64,000 bases of DNA, from the NCBI RefSeq assembly GCF_000377505.1, contig NZ_KB898190.1, positions 62,001 to 126,000 on the forward strand, written 5' to 3'. Source of the DNA: Paenibacillus massiliensis 2301065 = DSM 16942 (lineage in GTDB: Bacteria; Bacillota; Bacilli; Paenibacillales; Paenibacillaceae). Of this stretch, positions 9,916-18,637 are shown piece by piece; within the stretch, counting starts at the first letter, position 1; each line of letters begins with the position of its first letter. The notes below the pieces were generated by a model. That model worked only from the letters and a program-made list of their open reading frames with translations. It was not told the origin of the DNA and did not search any database. The translations under genes and the position numbers were made by a program.

Positions 9916-10365
9916 TTACTTAGCCAGACGCTTGTCATACATCAATTGAATCAGAATACCGAATGGATCTTGTACAATTCCATAGGCTTCGCTGAAGACG
10001 ATCTCGCCCAAAGGTCGGATCACCTCGATTCTCGGGTCCTTGACTAGTGAATGATACATGCGTTCAATCTCCTGCCGATCTGCAGATTGAATGCAGAGGG
10101 ATATATGATTTCCTGCTTGGTAGCTTGATTGAGGGAGCATCGTCTCCTCCGCTAGCATAAGCTTATGCACCCCAACCTCCAGTATGGAATGGGATACCCA
10201 CTGCTCTGTTCCTTCCTTCACCACCAGAGTCGGTTCCATTCTCTTCATCTCTTCATAGGTCACCTTGAAGATGACCTTGGCCTGAAGATGACGCGTATAA
10301 AATTCAATAGCCTCTGCCGCTCTTCCATTCATCGATAAAAATGTAACTACCTCGTAGCTCATCAT
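9916..10365 (-). CDS. VOC/PhnB-like family protein
   Basis: A 149-residue protein with the vicinal-oxygen-chelate fold: an N-terminal beta-alpha-beta (VVTFLSMNGRAAEAIEFYTRHLQAKVIFKV) and a second module ending in EAYGIVQDPFGILIQLMYD, which is the DP.G..W.. motif of PhnB-like proteins. Length fits the 'VOC family protein' group whose members are often metal-independent and of unknown substrate. A GGAG lies 4 bases before the first ATG and 7 before the second, so translation may start at 10362. It is divergent from the WYL regulator at 10457, with which it may share a promoter region. Confidence 0.85.
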   Translation of the reverse strand: MMSYEVVTFLSMNGRAAEAIEFYTRHLQAKVIFKVTYEEMKRMEPTLVVKEGTEQWVSHSILEVGVHKLMLAEETMLPQSSYQAGNHISLCIQSADRQEIERMYHSLVKDPRIEVIRPLGEIVFSEAYGIVQDPFGILIQLMYDKRLAK

Positions 10366-10456
10366 GTCACTCCTTTATTCATGTATGATGTTACGTGTGA
10401 TCTATGTATACTATAATCACGAAAGGTATCAAAATTAGACACCATTGGTGGAGACT

Positions 10457-11410
10457 ATGAAAAAATACGAAAACATATACAAGATCATGAATTATGCCTA
10501 TAAAAAAGATCGCTTCACACTGCAGGATCTAATGACAGAGTTCAGTATTTCCAAAAGCACCGCCCTCCGCTACGTCAAAGCTCTTGAAGATATCGGTGTA
10601 CCCCTATACTCGGAAATGGGCCGCTACGGCGGTTACACTATTCTGGACACCTATAAGCTGCCACCCGTGACTTTTTCTCCACAGGAGGCCTACGCCCTGT
10701 TCTTCTCTATGAAGAGCATGGAGCTGTTAGGGGCTATGCCCTTCCAAGCCGAATACGGTGCCATACGCTCCAAATTCCTGGATTCGGTATCGCCGAACAT
10801 CAGGAGTACACTGGAGCAGTTGAACTCCCGTATTTCATTTGGTACTGTGAAGTTAGCTGACGATTGCCCAATGCTGGAGCCTATTCTTCGAGCGATTCTG
10901 AAGCCGTCTGTAGTGAGCATCGTATATCAGACCGCGCACAAGCAGACTGAACGCCGCATCCAGCCTATAGGCATGCTCGCCAAGTATGGCAGGTGGTACT
11001 GTCCGTCATGGGACCTCGACAAACAGGAATACAGGCTGTTCCGCTGTGACCGGATCATCCAATTGACTGTACTTGACGATCTGCCTTTGGAGTGGCTGCA
11101 GGCTCTGGATTTGACCAATCACTTCCAGTTGATACACAAGAGTAATCAGGCGATGGATTACATTATTACCATTGCTACAGAGGGCGAGCCCATCTACGAG
11201 CGTTCTCATTATCCCAATATGTCGCTTGCGAAGCAGGATGGGCAGAGCTTGATTACCGGCTGGATTGAACCTTCTGAGATGGATTTCCTGCTCCAATATT
11301 GTCATCAATTCGGGCCTTATCTGCTCGATATCCATCCTTATTCCATTAAGCAGAGGTTCACTCAGCAGCTCGTCAGCATGAAGGAACGACTGGGCAAAAG
11401 CATTCCATAG
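10457..11410 (+). CDS. YafY/DeoR-type HTH and WYL-domain transcriptional regulator
   Basis: About 317 residues. A winged-helix DNA-binding domain occupies residues 1-60 (LQDLMTEFSISKSTALRYVKALEDIGVPLYSEMGRYGGY), followed by the WYL domain at about 130-215 (VSIVYQTAHKQTERRIQPIGMLAKYGRWYCPSWD), and a C-terminal WCX-like extension. Members sense small ligands or nucleic acids through the WYL domain and usually control a nearby gene; the divergent VOC gene is the likely local target (inference). The ATG at 10457 follows GGTGGAG. Confidence 0.9.
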   Translation: MKKYENIYKIMNYAYKKDRFTLQDLMTEFSISKSTALRYVKALEDIGVPLYSEMGRYGGYTILDTYKLPPVTFSPQEAYALFFSMKSMELLGAMPFQAEYGAIRSKFLDSVSPNIRSTLEQLNSRISFGTVKLADDCPMLEPILRAILKPSVVSIVYQTAHKQTERRIQPIGMLAKYGRWYCPSWDLDKQEYRLFRCDRIIQLTVLDDLPLEWLQALDLTNHFQLIHKSNQAMDYIITIATEGEPIYERSHYPNMSLAKQDGQSLITGWIEPSEMDFLLQYCHQFGPYLLDIHPYSIKQRFTQQLVSMKERLGKSIP

Positions 11411-11501
11411 CGAAGGAACTCAAATAACCTAAGTAATGGTACGTAAGATAATGAAGGAATTGAAATGATAGAACACACTGTTTAGCTATGAAGGAGAACC
11501 T

Positions 11502-12221
11502 ATGAGAAACTATATTATTTTCGGTGCAAGCAAGGGGCTAGGCGATGCTTTTGTGAAAGGACTGCCTGATCAAGGGGATCAAGTATGGATCGTCTCCAGA
11601 AATAAGCCAGGCAGCATGGAGCTTGCGGACGGCGTCAATAGAAGATGGATTGCCGCCGATCTGGGGCAGCCGAACGCTGCACAGGTCGTATCCGATGCTT
11701 TGCAAGGCGAGACCATTGATGTACTGATCTATAACGTGGGTATCTGGGAAAGGGGAGGCTTCGAGGATCACTATAGCTTTGACCTAGATACCCCTGCTGA
11801 GATAGCAAATATTATCCAAGTGAATATCACCGCAACGATTACCTGTACACAGGCACTATTGCCTAATATACGACAAGCTGAGGCTGGCAAAATCATCATG
11901 ATTGGTTCGACAGCCGGGCTGGATCATACCAATAATGCTCAAGTGTCCTTCGTGGCCTCCAAGTTCGGCCTGCGCGGGATTGCGAATGCCTTGCGGGAGC
12001 ATGTTCGCAAAGACAACATCGCGGTCACCTGCGTCAATCCCGGAGAGCTGGCTGCAGAGATTCCGTTCGAGGATGGTCCTGACAAGGCGATTGCAGAATA
12101 TGACGGGACCCGGATTCCTGTACAGGATATCGTCTCCATCGTGAAGTGCATTGTCAGTCTGTCCAAGGTTGCTTGCGTCAAAGAAATTCATGTGCCTGCC
12201 ATTACGGATGTCAATGCATAG
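11502..12221 (+). CDS. SDR-family protein with Phe at the catalytic Tyr position
   Basis: A 239-residue short-chain dehydrogenase/reductase fold. The cofactor loop is G-A-S-K-G-L-G (TGxxxGxG variant) near residue 8, the NAG-like motif is YNVGIWE, and the catalytic serine is in MIGSTAGL. The expected YxxxK reads F-V-A-S-K (codon TTC), so the catalytic tyrosine is missing while serine and lysine are kept. It may be an NAD(P)-binding protein with altered or lost dehydrogenase activity. It follows the WYL regulator by about 90 bp on the same strand and has GAAGGAGAACCT before its ATG. Confidence 0.85.
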   Translation: MRNYIIFGASKGLGDAFVKGLPDQGDQVWIVSRNKPGSMELADGVNRRWIAADLGQPNAAQVVSDALQGETIDVLIYNVGIWERGGFEDHYSFDLDTPAEIANIIQVNITATITCTQALLPNIRQAEAGKIIMIGSTAGLDHTNNAQVSFVASKFGLRGIANALREHVRKDNIAVTCVNPGELAAEIPFEDGPDKAIAEYDGTRIPVQDIVSIVKCIVSLSKVACVKEIHVPAITDVNA

Positions 12222-12381
12222 TAATTCGTAATGATGTTGCGTAGACACACACATTACAACTTGTAGTACCTGATGTGGAGCATTACAGGCCATCAATCGT
12301 TCGTATGCAAAACTAGCCCTAGGCTAGGTAACGATCTAGTTCATTTATCAACTAGTCAGTTCTCGAAGGAGGTACAAGCCA

Positions 12382-12705
12382 TTGAATGCAAAGCCACAGT
12401 TCGAGCTTTTAACAGACATGTATAGCAGCAGTTATTATCCCGATTTTCTGGTAGACAAGATCAAGGATGAAATCGTTAGCCTGGTTCATTTTCTGGAGAC
12501 CGACAATAAGGACCTTGAAGCCATTCAAGAGAAGCTCGACCAGATGACGAGTACCATTAACGATATTCAGGAGCTGTTCTGGGAACACGGGAGCGAGATT
12601 GAGACTGTTGCGCGGGATAGCATTGCCGTATCCGTGAGAGATGTACTCCAATTCTTCGCTATTGAGATTGATCTGGAGGAGGCCCTTCGCGAACGAGACT
12701 GGTAA
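12382..12705 (+). CDS. DUF5713-like small protein
   Basis: A 107-residue acidic, mostly helical protein that resembles the DUF5713 family (start MNAKPQFELLTDMYSSSYYPDFLVDKIKDEI; recognised by pattern, not searched). No catalytic motif is visible and no function is known to me. It starts at a TTG eight bases after AAGGAGG; no better ATG exists upstream. Its neighbours are unrelated, so context gives no clue. Confidence 0.7.
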   Translation: MNAKPQFELLTDMYSSSYYPDFLVDKIKDEIVSLVHFLETDNKDLEAIQEKLDQMTSTINDIQELFWEHGSEIETVARDSIAVSVRDVLQFFAIEIDLEEALRERDW

Positions 12706-12771
12706 GGAGCAAAAGTATGGCAGCAGACGCCTAATGAGAATAGATGATGGATGTAAAATCAATTCCCAGAC

Positions 12772-12939
12772 ATGAACAGTATGAAATTAGAGCCGAACAT
12801 TCAGTTCCGTTATGAGGAAGGTGGCGATAGTTATTTTGATTTTGACTTCAGGCTGAACATCGAAGCAACTGATATCTTCAGCCAGATCATAGCATCGGAG
12901 CTAAGCACTTGCCGGACAATCCTTGATGTTCGCAAGTAA
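12772..12939 (+). CDS. Possible small protein or gene fragment (55 residues)
   Basis: An ATG-initiated frame encoding 55 residues (starts MNSMKLEPNIQFRYEEGG, ends TCRTILDVRK) in the 394-bp gap between the DUF5713 gene and the AraC gene. It lacks a convincing ribosome binding site and looks like the N-terminal beta-rich part of a longer protein that is no longer present, so it may be a remnant. The rest of the gap shows no structure. Confidence 0.3.
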   Translation: MNSMKLEPNIQFRYEEGGDSYFDFDFRLNIEATDIFSQIIASELSTCRTILDVRK

Positions 12940-13099
12940 TAATGGTCACAGCACATGAGCAATGAATGATTATGAATTCGACCATGGAGCAAGCGCACTG
13001 TTACCGAGAAGTAGGCTATGGCGAAGCATCTTCATATGAATTTATATATGATCCGATAGTTTTGACGCAGCACTTGATTACATGGGGGATTGTTTGCTG

Positions 13100-13864
13100 A
13101 TGATTTTTTACGGGGCCGAGCACCACATCCTTGTTTTATCCGATACCATTGATGCCGATGTGCATAAGCACTCTTTTATACAAGTTACCATCGCCTTAGA
13201 GGCTCCGTTTGACATGGACATTGAGGGGGAACCTATTTGTTCCAGCGGGGTGATTATTAATTCCAATGTGACGCATCGTTTGCACGGGATGGGGCAGCCT
13301 TTGCTACTGCTGCTTATGGATAGTACTTCAACAATGGCGGCAAGCTTCAAGCACTACATGGGTAGTCAGCCGTATGCGCTTTTTCCAGCAGAAATAATCG
13401 TCGATGCTGTCGCCCCATTTGTTCAAAACACATCCCCTCATGTTAAGGATACCGATGGATATGTTTCGTTCCTGGAGAAGCTCATGCAGCATCTTCATTT
13501 GGATTACATGCAACCCGCTATGACGGACCCCCGCATCAAGAAGCTTATTCAGCTCATAAAAGCTTGTACAGATTCTGACCACTCGATTGGTCATTTTGCT
13601 AGCCAGATCGGCTTATCCAACAGTAGGCTGTCACATCTCTTCAAAGAAAATACGGGGATATCGCTGAGTGGGTACATTCTGCTCCACAAGCTTCAGAAGG
13701 CTTCTTATCTGATCTTCCAGGGACTCCGTATTACAGATGCCGCTATGGCAGCAGGATTTGATAGTCCATCGCATTTAGCTGCCACAAGCAAGAAATTGCT
13801 AGGTATGACGGCCAAGGATATTCGCAAGGATAGCGTCTTTTTGCAAGTTTCCTGCCTGCATTAG
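13100..13864 (+). CDS. AraC-family transcriptional regulator
   Basis: About 254 residues. The N-terminal ~130 residues form a cupin-like ligand domain (HILVLSDTIDADVHKHSFIQVTIAL, then SSGVIINSNVTHRL), and the C-terminal ~100 form the two HTH units of AraC/XylS proteins (IGHFASQIGLSNSRLSHLFKENTGISLSGYILLHKLQKASYLI and ITDAAMAAGFDSPSHLAATSKKLLGM). The effector is unknown. The ATG at 13100 has GGGGGA upstream; an ATG at 13082 has none. The following transglutaminase-like gene begins 30 bp after its stop, so the two may be cotranscribed. Confidence 0.88.
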   Translation: MIFYGAEHHILVLSDTIDADVHKHSFIQVTIALEAPFDMDIEGEPICSSGVIINSNVTHRLHGMGQPLLLLLMDSTSTMAASFKHYMGSQPYALFPAEIIVDAVAPFVQNTSPHVKDTDGYVSFLEKLMQHLHLDYMQPAMTDPRIKKLIQLIKACTDSDHSIGHFASQIGLSNSRLSHLFKENTGISLSGYILLHKLQKASYLIFQGLRITDAAMAAGFDSPSHLAATSKKLLGMTAKDIRKDSVFLQVSCLH

Positions 13865-13894
13865 CTATACAATTAGTGCAAGGAGGTGCTCGTA

Positions 13895-14593
13895 ATGAAT
13901 TCATATCTAACGAATACTGTATTGCTTGACTACACTCACCCGACGATTCAAGGCCTCATTCGTAGTCGGCAGTGGGATCGTCTACCAGTGAAGGATCAGA
14001 TTCTTGCCGCATATAACTACGTCCGCGACGAGATCAGCTTTGGCTACAATCGATCCGATGATATTCCAGCCTCCGAAGTGTTGCTAGACGGCTATGGTCA
14101 ATGCAATACCAAGGGCGTACTTTTCATGGCATTGCTAAGAGCTCTTGGCATCCCCTGTCGTATGCATGGGTTCACTATCCATAAACAGCTGCAAAAAGGC
14201 GCAATGAAGGGCTGGTATTATAGACTGTCTCCCCGGGAGATTCTGCACAGCTGGGTGGAAGTATGGTATGAGGACAGGTGGTTGAATATCGAGGGCTTCA
14301 TTCTGGACCTTCCTTATCTCACCAAGCTTCAGCAAAAATTTCAGCAATGTACAGGCTCCTTTTGCGGCTATGGCGTTGCTACAGACAATTTTCAGAACCC
14401 GCCCATCCATTGGAATGAAAATGACACCTATGTGCAGAAAGAAGGAATTGTTCAGGATTTCGGAACCTACGAGAGTCCAGACGCCTTTTTCTCCGCACAT
14501 CAACAACAGCTGGGTCCGCTCAAAAAAAAGATCTATAGCCGGATTGTCCGTCATTTAATGAATCGGAATATCAGGCGCATCAGGGAAGAATAG
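13895..14593 (+). CDS. Transglutaminase-like domain protein
   Basis: About 232 residues with the transglutaminase-like (papain-like) catalytic core. The cysteine is in Y-G-Q-C-N-T-K-G (near residue 72), the histidine in ILHSWVEVWY, and the acidic residue is probably in RWLNIEG. Bacterial relatives act as peptidases or amidases rather than protein cross-linkers; the substrate here is unknown. AAGGAGG lies eight bases before the ATG at 13895. It is the last gene before a strong terminator and probably belongs with the upstream AraC regulator. Confidence 0.88.
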   Translation: MNSYLTNTVLLDYTHPTIQGLIRSRQWDRLPVKDQILAAYNYVRDEISFGYNRSDDIPASEVLLDGYGQCNTKGVLFMALLRALGIPCRMHGFTIHKQLQKGAMKGWYYRLSPREILHSWVEVWYEDRWLNIEGFILDLPYLTKLQQKFQQCTGSFCGYGVATDNFQNPPIHWNENDTYVQKEGIVQDFGTYESPDAFFSAHQQQLGPLKKKIYSRIVRHLMNRNIRRIREE

Positions 14594-14610
14594 TTCGCAA
14601 GGAACTTTCC

Positions 14611-14641
14611 AACACGGAGCCAAGAGCTCCGTGTTTTTGTT
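14611..14641 (+). terminator. Rho-independent terminator
   Basis: AACACGGAGC, loop CAAGA, GCTCCGTGTT then T-rich tail (TTTTTGTTGTT). It sits 18 bases after the transglutaminase-like gene. Confidence 0.92.
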
Positions 14642-14774
14642 GTTGGTCGCTAATTCTCACCAGGATTTGATTGAATAATGGCAACGAAAAGGAATACCGC
14701 ACAAAAACCCTCTCTCCCATCCTTCTACAGAAGGATAATCAAGAAGGTTATGCACCCGCAGGAGCGTAAGTACG

Positions 14775-14999
14775 TTAGATTTTCAGTTCTCCAAGCTTGA
14801 TCAGTTCTACGACCGCTTGTGAACGCCCCTTAACATTCAATTTTTGCATTACGTTCGAGATATGGTTTCTCACCGTTTTCTCGCTAATGAATAGCTGCCC
14901 TGCAATATCCCGCGTTGTCTTGTCTTGTACCAGCAATTCGAATACTTCACGTTCACGGTGAGTCAGCAAAAATTTGCTTTTGTGGTCGCTGCCCTTCAA
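14775..14999 (-). CDS. gerE: Spore-coat transcription regulator GerE
   Basis: A 74-residue LuxR-type helix-turn-helix protein with no receiver or ligand domain, exactly the size of GerE. The segments THREREVFELLVQDKTT, LFISEKTVRNHISN and QKLNVKGRSQAVVEL match the well-known GerE sequence of Bacillus almost residue for residue. GerE acts late in the mother cell, after SigK, to switch coat genes on or off. The start is a TTG eight bases behind AAGGAGG. This gene is a main reason to call the host an endospore former. It is monocistronic. Confidence 0.96.
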   Translation of the reverse strand: MKGSDHKSKFLLTHREREVFELLVQDKTTRDIAGQLFISEKTVRNHISNVMQKLNVKGRSQAVVELIKLGELKI

Positions 15000-15093
15000 G
15001 ATTCACCCCTCCTTGCTCGGGTTTATGTGGTGTAACAAGGTTAAGGGATACAGTCAACACATTTTATGTTAGGTGAAGGGTGTTGGTTCAGTT

Positions 15094-15450
15094 TTACTGC
15101 AAAAATGGGCAGTTGTTTGCTCGAATGAACTCCCTCCAGCGTTTTGGGGAGAAGGGTTGATAAAAAAGTCTTTCCAGTTCATCATACTGTGACTCGTCCA
15201 GTCTCAGGTGGAGTGCTTTGGGGACTATCTTCGAACCAGGCTGGTAGCGCAGCTTCCTGCCTCCTGCTCCGCGCTTCAATGGAATGCGAAACTGTAGCAG
15301 ATCCTCAAGCCGCTGCCATCCCTCCCAGCTTAATCGCCCTCCACGCTTCCAATCGATGGCATACAATGCAAAATACGAGCCATGTGTGTGCATTTTCTCC
15401 GCAATAATCCAGAGTGAGGGTATGTACTTCTGACGTTGTCGTCGATTCAT
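15094..15450 (-). CDS. Hypothetical protein, basic, 118 residues
   Basis: A basic protein rich in Arg, Lys and Trp, with no motif I recognise. It begins MNRRQRQKYIPSLWIIAEKM and has a central segment RLEDLLQFRIPLKRGAGGRKLRYQPG that could bind nucleic acid (inference from charge only). AAAGGAG lies eight or nine bases before its ATG, which supports that it is translated. It is located just upstream of gerE on the same strand, with about 95 bp between. Confidence 0.6.
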   Translation of the reverse strand: MNRRQRQKYIPSLWIIAEKMHTHGSYFALYAIDWKRGGRLSWEGWQRLEDLLQFRIPLKRGAGGRKLRYQPGSKIVPKALHLRLDESQYDELERLFYQPFSPKRWREFIRANNCPFLQ

Positions 15451-15591
15451 AGCCAGATATCTCCTTTGCTGCTGGTATCCATGTAATCCATAGTAAATGA
15501 ACCCGGGGCCTTTGTGTAATATTATGTTTTTTGTGGCTATGGCCCAGAATTTACTTGCTTTACTATAAATGATTGATTACAATCAAGTTGT

Positions 15592-15637
15592 AAAAATAAT
15601 TTTCTTATTTAAGATATAATTAACAAAAATAATTTTC
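15592..15637 (+). promoter_or_regulatory. Candidate promoter with paired operator half-sites of the nag operon
   Basis: A 13-bp direct repeat (AAAAATAATTTTC, itself nearly palindromic) occurs at 15592 and 15625, 33 bp apart, around a TATAAT at 15615-15620. Three helical turns between copies suits two dimers on one DNA face. It lies 15-60 bp before the RpiR-type regulator, so autoregulation is a natural reading. No clear -35 at 17-bp spacing is present. Confidence 0.45.
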
Positions 15638-15651
15638 AGAGGAGCTTCTAC

Positions 15652-16512
15652 ATGACAGCCATACTGCATGTACTGCAGCAGACATTGGAGGGTCTCCCTC
15701 CACAGGAGCGCCGGATTGCGGAGATTATTTTGCATACTCCCTCCGAAGTTCCAGGCTGGACGATTAACCAACTGGCATTACAGAGCGGGACAAGTCCCGC
15801 AACGGTGACACGTTTTTGCAAAGCGTTCCATTTCAAAGGCTTTCCCGATTTCAAAATGAAGCTGGCTGCCGAGATCTCTCAGCCCGCTCAGGAGACGGCC
15901 TATCAGGATATTGTAGCAGGCAATCCCCTGTCCCGAATCGTAGAAGCAATCGCCGCCAATCATCTGGCCTCCATTTCAGATACTACCAGGCTGCTAGATA
16001 TGGAACGACTGGAAAAGGCCGTGGAGCTGCTATGTCGTGCTAATCGCATTGACCTGTATGGAATGGCAACCTCCTCCATTGTGGCTCAGGATTTCTATCA
16101 GAAGCTGGTACGAATCGGCAAGAACAGCACAGCTTTTGCCGACTCTCATATGCAGATCACTTCAGCCTCAACACTCGGACCAGGAGATGTAGCGCTCGCT
16201 GTATCTTATTCCGGTGAGACCCCGGAGACGATTGACGCACTGCGTGTCGCGAAGGAGAACGGCGCAGCTACGCTGTCGCTCACCTCTTATGGTAGCAATA
16301 CACTGGCCCGAACTGCGGATATTCCACTATTCTCCTCCTCACTGGAGGAAGGAATGCGCAGGGGTGATATGGCTTCGCGTATTGCTCAGCTGCATGTGAT
16401 TGATATTTTGTTTACAGGTATGGTGAGCGCTGGCTTTGAACACTACATTCCAAGACTGGAGCATTCCTACCGCAACGTACAGAAGATTCGTAAACATCAG
16501 GGAGGCGAATGA
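15652..16512 (+). CDS. MurR/RpiR family transcriptional regulator of the nag operon
   Basis: A 286-residue regulator. The N-terminal HTH_6 domain covers residues 1-77 (PPQERRIAEIILHTPSEVPGWTINQLA...SPATVTRFCKAF), and a C-terminal SIS sugar-phosphate-binding domain spans about 110-250 (NRIDLYGMATSSIVAQDF, ALAVSYSGETPETIDAL, AATLSLTSYGSNTLA). SIS domains of this family bind sugar phosphates such as GlcN6P or MurNAc6P. It is the first gene of an operon with nagB (3 bp downstream) and nagA, so it likely senses an amino-sugar phosphate and controls its own operon. In many Bacilli a GntR-type regulator does this job instead. Confidence 0.9.
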   Translation: MTAILHVLQQTLEGLPPQERRIAEIILHTPSEVPGWTINQLALQSGTSPATVTRFCKAFHFKGFPDFKMKLAAEISQPAQETAYQDIVAGNPLSRIVEAIAANHLASISDTTRLLDMERLEKAVELLCRANRIDLYGMATSSIVAQDFYQKLVRIGKNSTAFADSHMQITSASTLGPGDVALAVSYSGETPETIDALRVAKENGAATLSLTSYGSNTLARTADIPLFSSSLEEGMRRGDMASRIAQLHVIDILFTGMVSAGFEHYIPRLEHSYRNVQKIRKHQGGE

Positions 16513-16515
16513 AGG

Positions 16516-17244
16516 ATGAATATTCGAATTTTTGAACATGAGGATGACCTAAATGCAGCAGGAGCAGGCATCATTGCAAGCCTCCTTCAGACCAAGCCCC
16601 GTGCCACCCTCGGCCTTGCAACCGGAAGCTCACCGGTAGGCATTTATCGCCATTTAACCGCAATGTACCACAGGAATCTAATCAGCTTTGCCCAGGTGTC
16701 CACAGTGAACCTTGATGAATATGTCGGATTGTCTTCCGACCACCCCGAGAGCTATCGCAGCTTCATGAACAAGCACCTCTTTGACGAGGTTGACATCCCA
16801 CTCGCCAATACGCGTGTGCCGAATGGAAATGCTCCTGATCTACAGGCAGAATGCGCTGCTTATGATCGACTCATTGATGATCGAGGGCCAGTAGATCTTC
16901 AACTACTAGGCATCGGACACAACGGCCATATCGGGTTCAATGAGCCTGCTGAGAGTCTGATTGGTGGTACACACGTCGTCGAACTGGATGAGCAGACACG
17001 CACGGCCAACGCACGCTTCTTCGACTCGATTGATGATGTCCCCCGTCAAGCCATTACGATGGGCGTAGCTTCGATCATGAAGGCGCGCCAAATCCTGCTG
17101 ATTGCACGCGGTGGAGATAAAGCGGATATTATTCGCCGAGCATTCACTGGGCCCATAACAACCGCATGCCCGGCGTCCCTGCTACAATGCCATCCGCATG
17201 TCGTTGTTCTGCTTGATCGTGAAGCAGGGAGTCGGCTGTCATGA
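16516..17244 (+). CDS. nagB: Glucosamine-6-phosphate deaminase
   Basis: A 242-residue cytoplasmic enzyme that converts GlcN6P to fructose-6-phosphate and ammonia. Family signatures are all present: LGLATGSSPVGIYRHL, the VNLDEYVGLSSDHPESYRSFM motif with the catalytic aspartate, the active-site loop LGIGHNGHIGFNEP, and AITMGVASIMKARQILLIARG. The length matches the short Bacillus-type NagB without the allosteric extension of the E. coli enzyme. It starts 3 bp after the regulator's stop and overlaps nagA by 4 bp, so translation is coupled. Confidence 0.97.
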   Translation: MNIRIFEHEDDLNAAGAGIIASLLQTKPRATLGLATGSSPVGIYRHLTAMYHRNLISFAQVSTVNLDEYVGLSSDHPESYRSFMNKHLFDEVDIPLANTRVPNGNAPDLQAECAAYDRLIDDRGPVDLQLLGIGHNGHIGFNEPAESLIGGTHVVELDEQTRTANARFFDSIDDVPRQAITMGVASIMKARQILLIARGGDKADIIRRAFTGPITTACPASLLQCHPHVVVLLDREAGSRLS

Positions 17245-18467
17245 GGGAGCAAGAGTCTAAGCCGCAGGTTATGTATGGCGCTGTCGTTACTCCGAGAGGC
17301 ATTATCCATGACGGCGCGCTGGTCATACAGGATGGAGTTCTGCAATATGTAGGCAATATGGAGAACATCCCAACCCAATGGAAGGATGTCGCCTCCACTC
17401 TAGCACCGACGGCAGGAATCTCTTCTGATCAAGCGATAGCATCTGGCTCGCATGGCTACCTTGTACCTGGATTTATAGATATTCATGTCCATGGGGGTAA
17501 CGGAGAAGACTTTATGGACGCTAACAAAAACGTACTCGATACCATTACTTCCTTTCATGCCTCACAGGGGACAACTTCTATGCTAGCTACGACCATGACA
17601 GCTCCCCGCAAGAGCATCGAGCGTGTACTGGCAGAAGTGCATGCCTATAGCCAACAGGATATGCGATACGCTCAATTGCTTGGCGTCCATCTGGAAGGAC
17701 CCTTTCTCAGTCCCAAGTGGCCAGGAGCACAGAACCCGGAGCATATTGCTCTGCCCAATCTCGAATGGGTACGATCGTGGGTCACGCAATATCCTGACTT
17801 GATCCGTCAGCTCACATTGGCTCCAGAGCAGGAAGGTGCACTGGAGCTGATTACCTGGCTGAGTCAGCAAGGAATTACCTCAGCACTCGGACATACCGAT
17901 GCCACCTATGAAGAGGTTCAGCGAGCTGTCGAGGCTGGACTACGCCACGCCGTTCACACGTTCAATGCTATGACTCCACTGCATCATCGGAAGCCTGGAG
18001 CGGCTGGAGCGGTGCTCGGGGATGATCGGATTGAAGCGGAGGTCATTGCCGACGGGATTCACGTTCATCCGGCAGCGGTGGTTTTACTTGCCAGACTGAA
18101 GCAGAATCATAATCTGATACTAATTACGGATGCCATGTCTGCGGCAGGGCTTCATGACGGGAACTATACGCTCGGTGATCTACCCGTTGTAGTGAAGGAC
18201 GGGATCGCACGCCTTGAGGATGGGGTGACTCTTGCTGGTAGCACCTTAACTATGATCCGCGGCTTCCGCTTCCTCATCGAAGAAGCTGGCATGAGTCTGG
18301 TGGAGGCCTCGCTGGCTGCCAGTCTGAATCCGGCACTATCCATTGGCATGGCAGATCGTGTCGGTTCTCTGGAGCAGGGTAAGCAGGCAGATATACTACG
18401 CTTGTCCCCTCAGCTTGCGCTTGAGGAGGTATGGATTCAGGGCAGGCAGTTACCGTTGAAACCTTGA
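17241..18467 (+). CDS. nagA: N-acetylglucosamine-6-phosphate deacetylase
   Basis: A 408-residue amidohydrolase that removes the acetyl group from GlcNAc6P to supply NagB. Visible features are the beta-sandwich start (QVMYGAVVTPRGIIHDGALVIQDG), the first metal motif FIDIHVHGGNGEDFMD, LEGPFLSPKWPGAQN with the metal-binding glutamate, the histidines in ALGHTDATYE and AVHTFNAMTPLHHR, and the catalytic aspartate in LITDAMSAAG. It overlaps nagB by ATGA. The N-terminal region carries an insertion (TLAPTAGISSDQAIASGSHG) relative to common forms, which does not touch the active site. Confidence 0.97.
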   Translation: MREQESKPQVMYGAVVTPRGIIHDGALVIQDGVLQYVGNMENIPTQWKDVASTLAPTAGISSDQAIASGSHGYLVPGFIDIHVHGGNGEDFMDANKNVLDTITSFHASQGTTSMLATTMTAPRKSIERVLAEVHAYSQQDMRYAQLLGVHLEGPFLSPKWPGAQNPEHIALPNLEWVRSWVTQYPDLIRQLTLAPEQEGALELITWLSQQGITSALGHTDATYEEVQRAVEAGLRHAVHTFNAMTPLHHRKPGAAGAVLGDDRIEAEVIADGIHVHPAAVVLLARLKQNHNLILITDAMSAAGLHDGNYTLGDLPVVVKDGIARLEDGVTLAGSTLTMIRGFRFLIEEAGMSLVEASLAASLNPALSIGMADRVGSLEQGKQADILRLSPQLALEEVWIQGRQLPLKP

Positions 18468-18531
18468 ATATACCCTCCAACTGACAACCACAGTACATGC
18501 AACAATGAACCTGCAGCCCCTATTGGATAAA

Positions 18532-18582
18532 AACAAAAGTCACAGCAGCACCGATGATCAGGTACTAACTGTGACTTTTGTT
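18532..18582. terminator. Bidirectional terminator after nagA
   Basis: A 14-bp inverted repeat (AACAAAAGTCACAG and its complement) around a 23-base loop, 64 bp after the nagA stop. The minus-strand spore lipoprotein gene ends at 18638, so the hairpin probably serves both. Confidence 0.85.
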
Positions 18583-18637
18583 CATGGATACTCCGTCAGA
18601 ACATCTACAGAGCATTCCAGAATGCTACCAGCCCATA

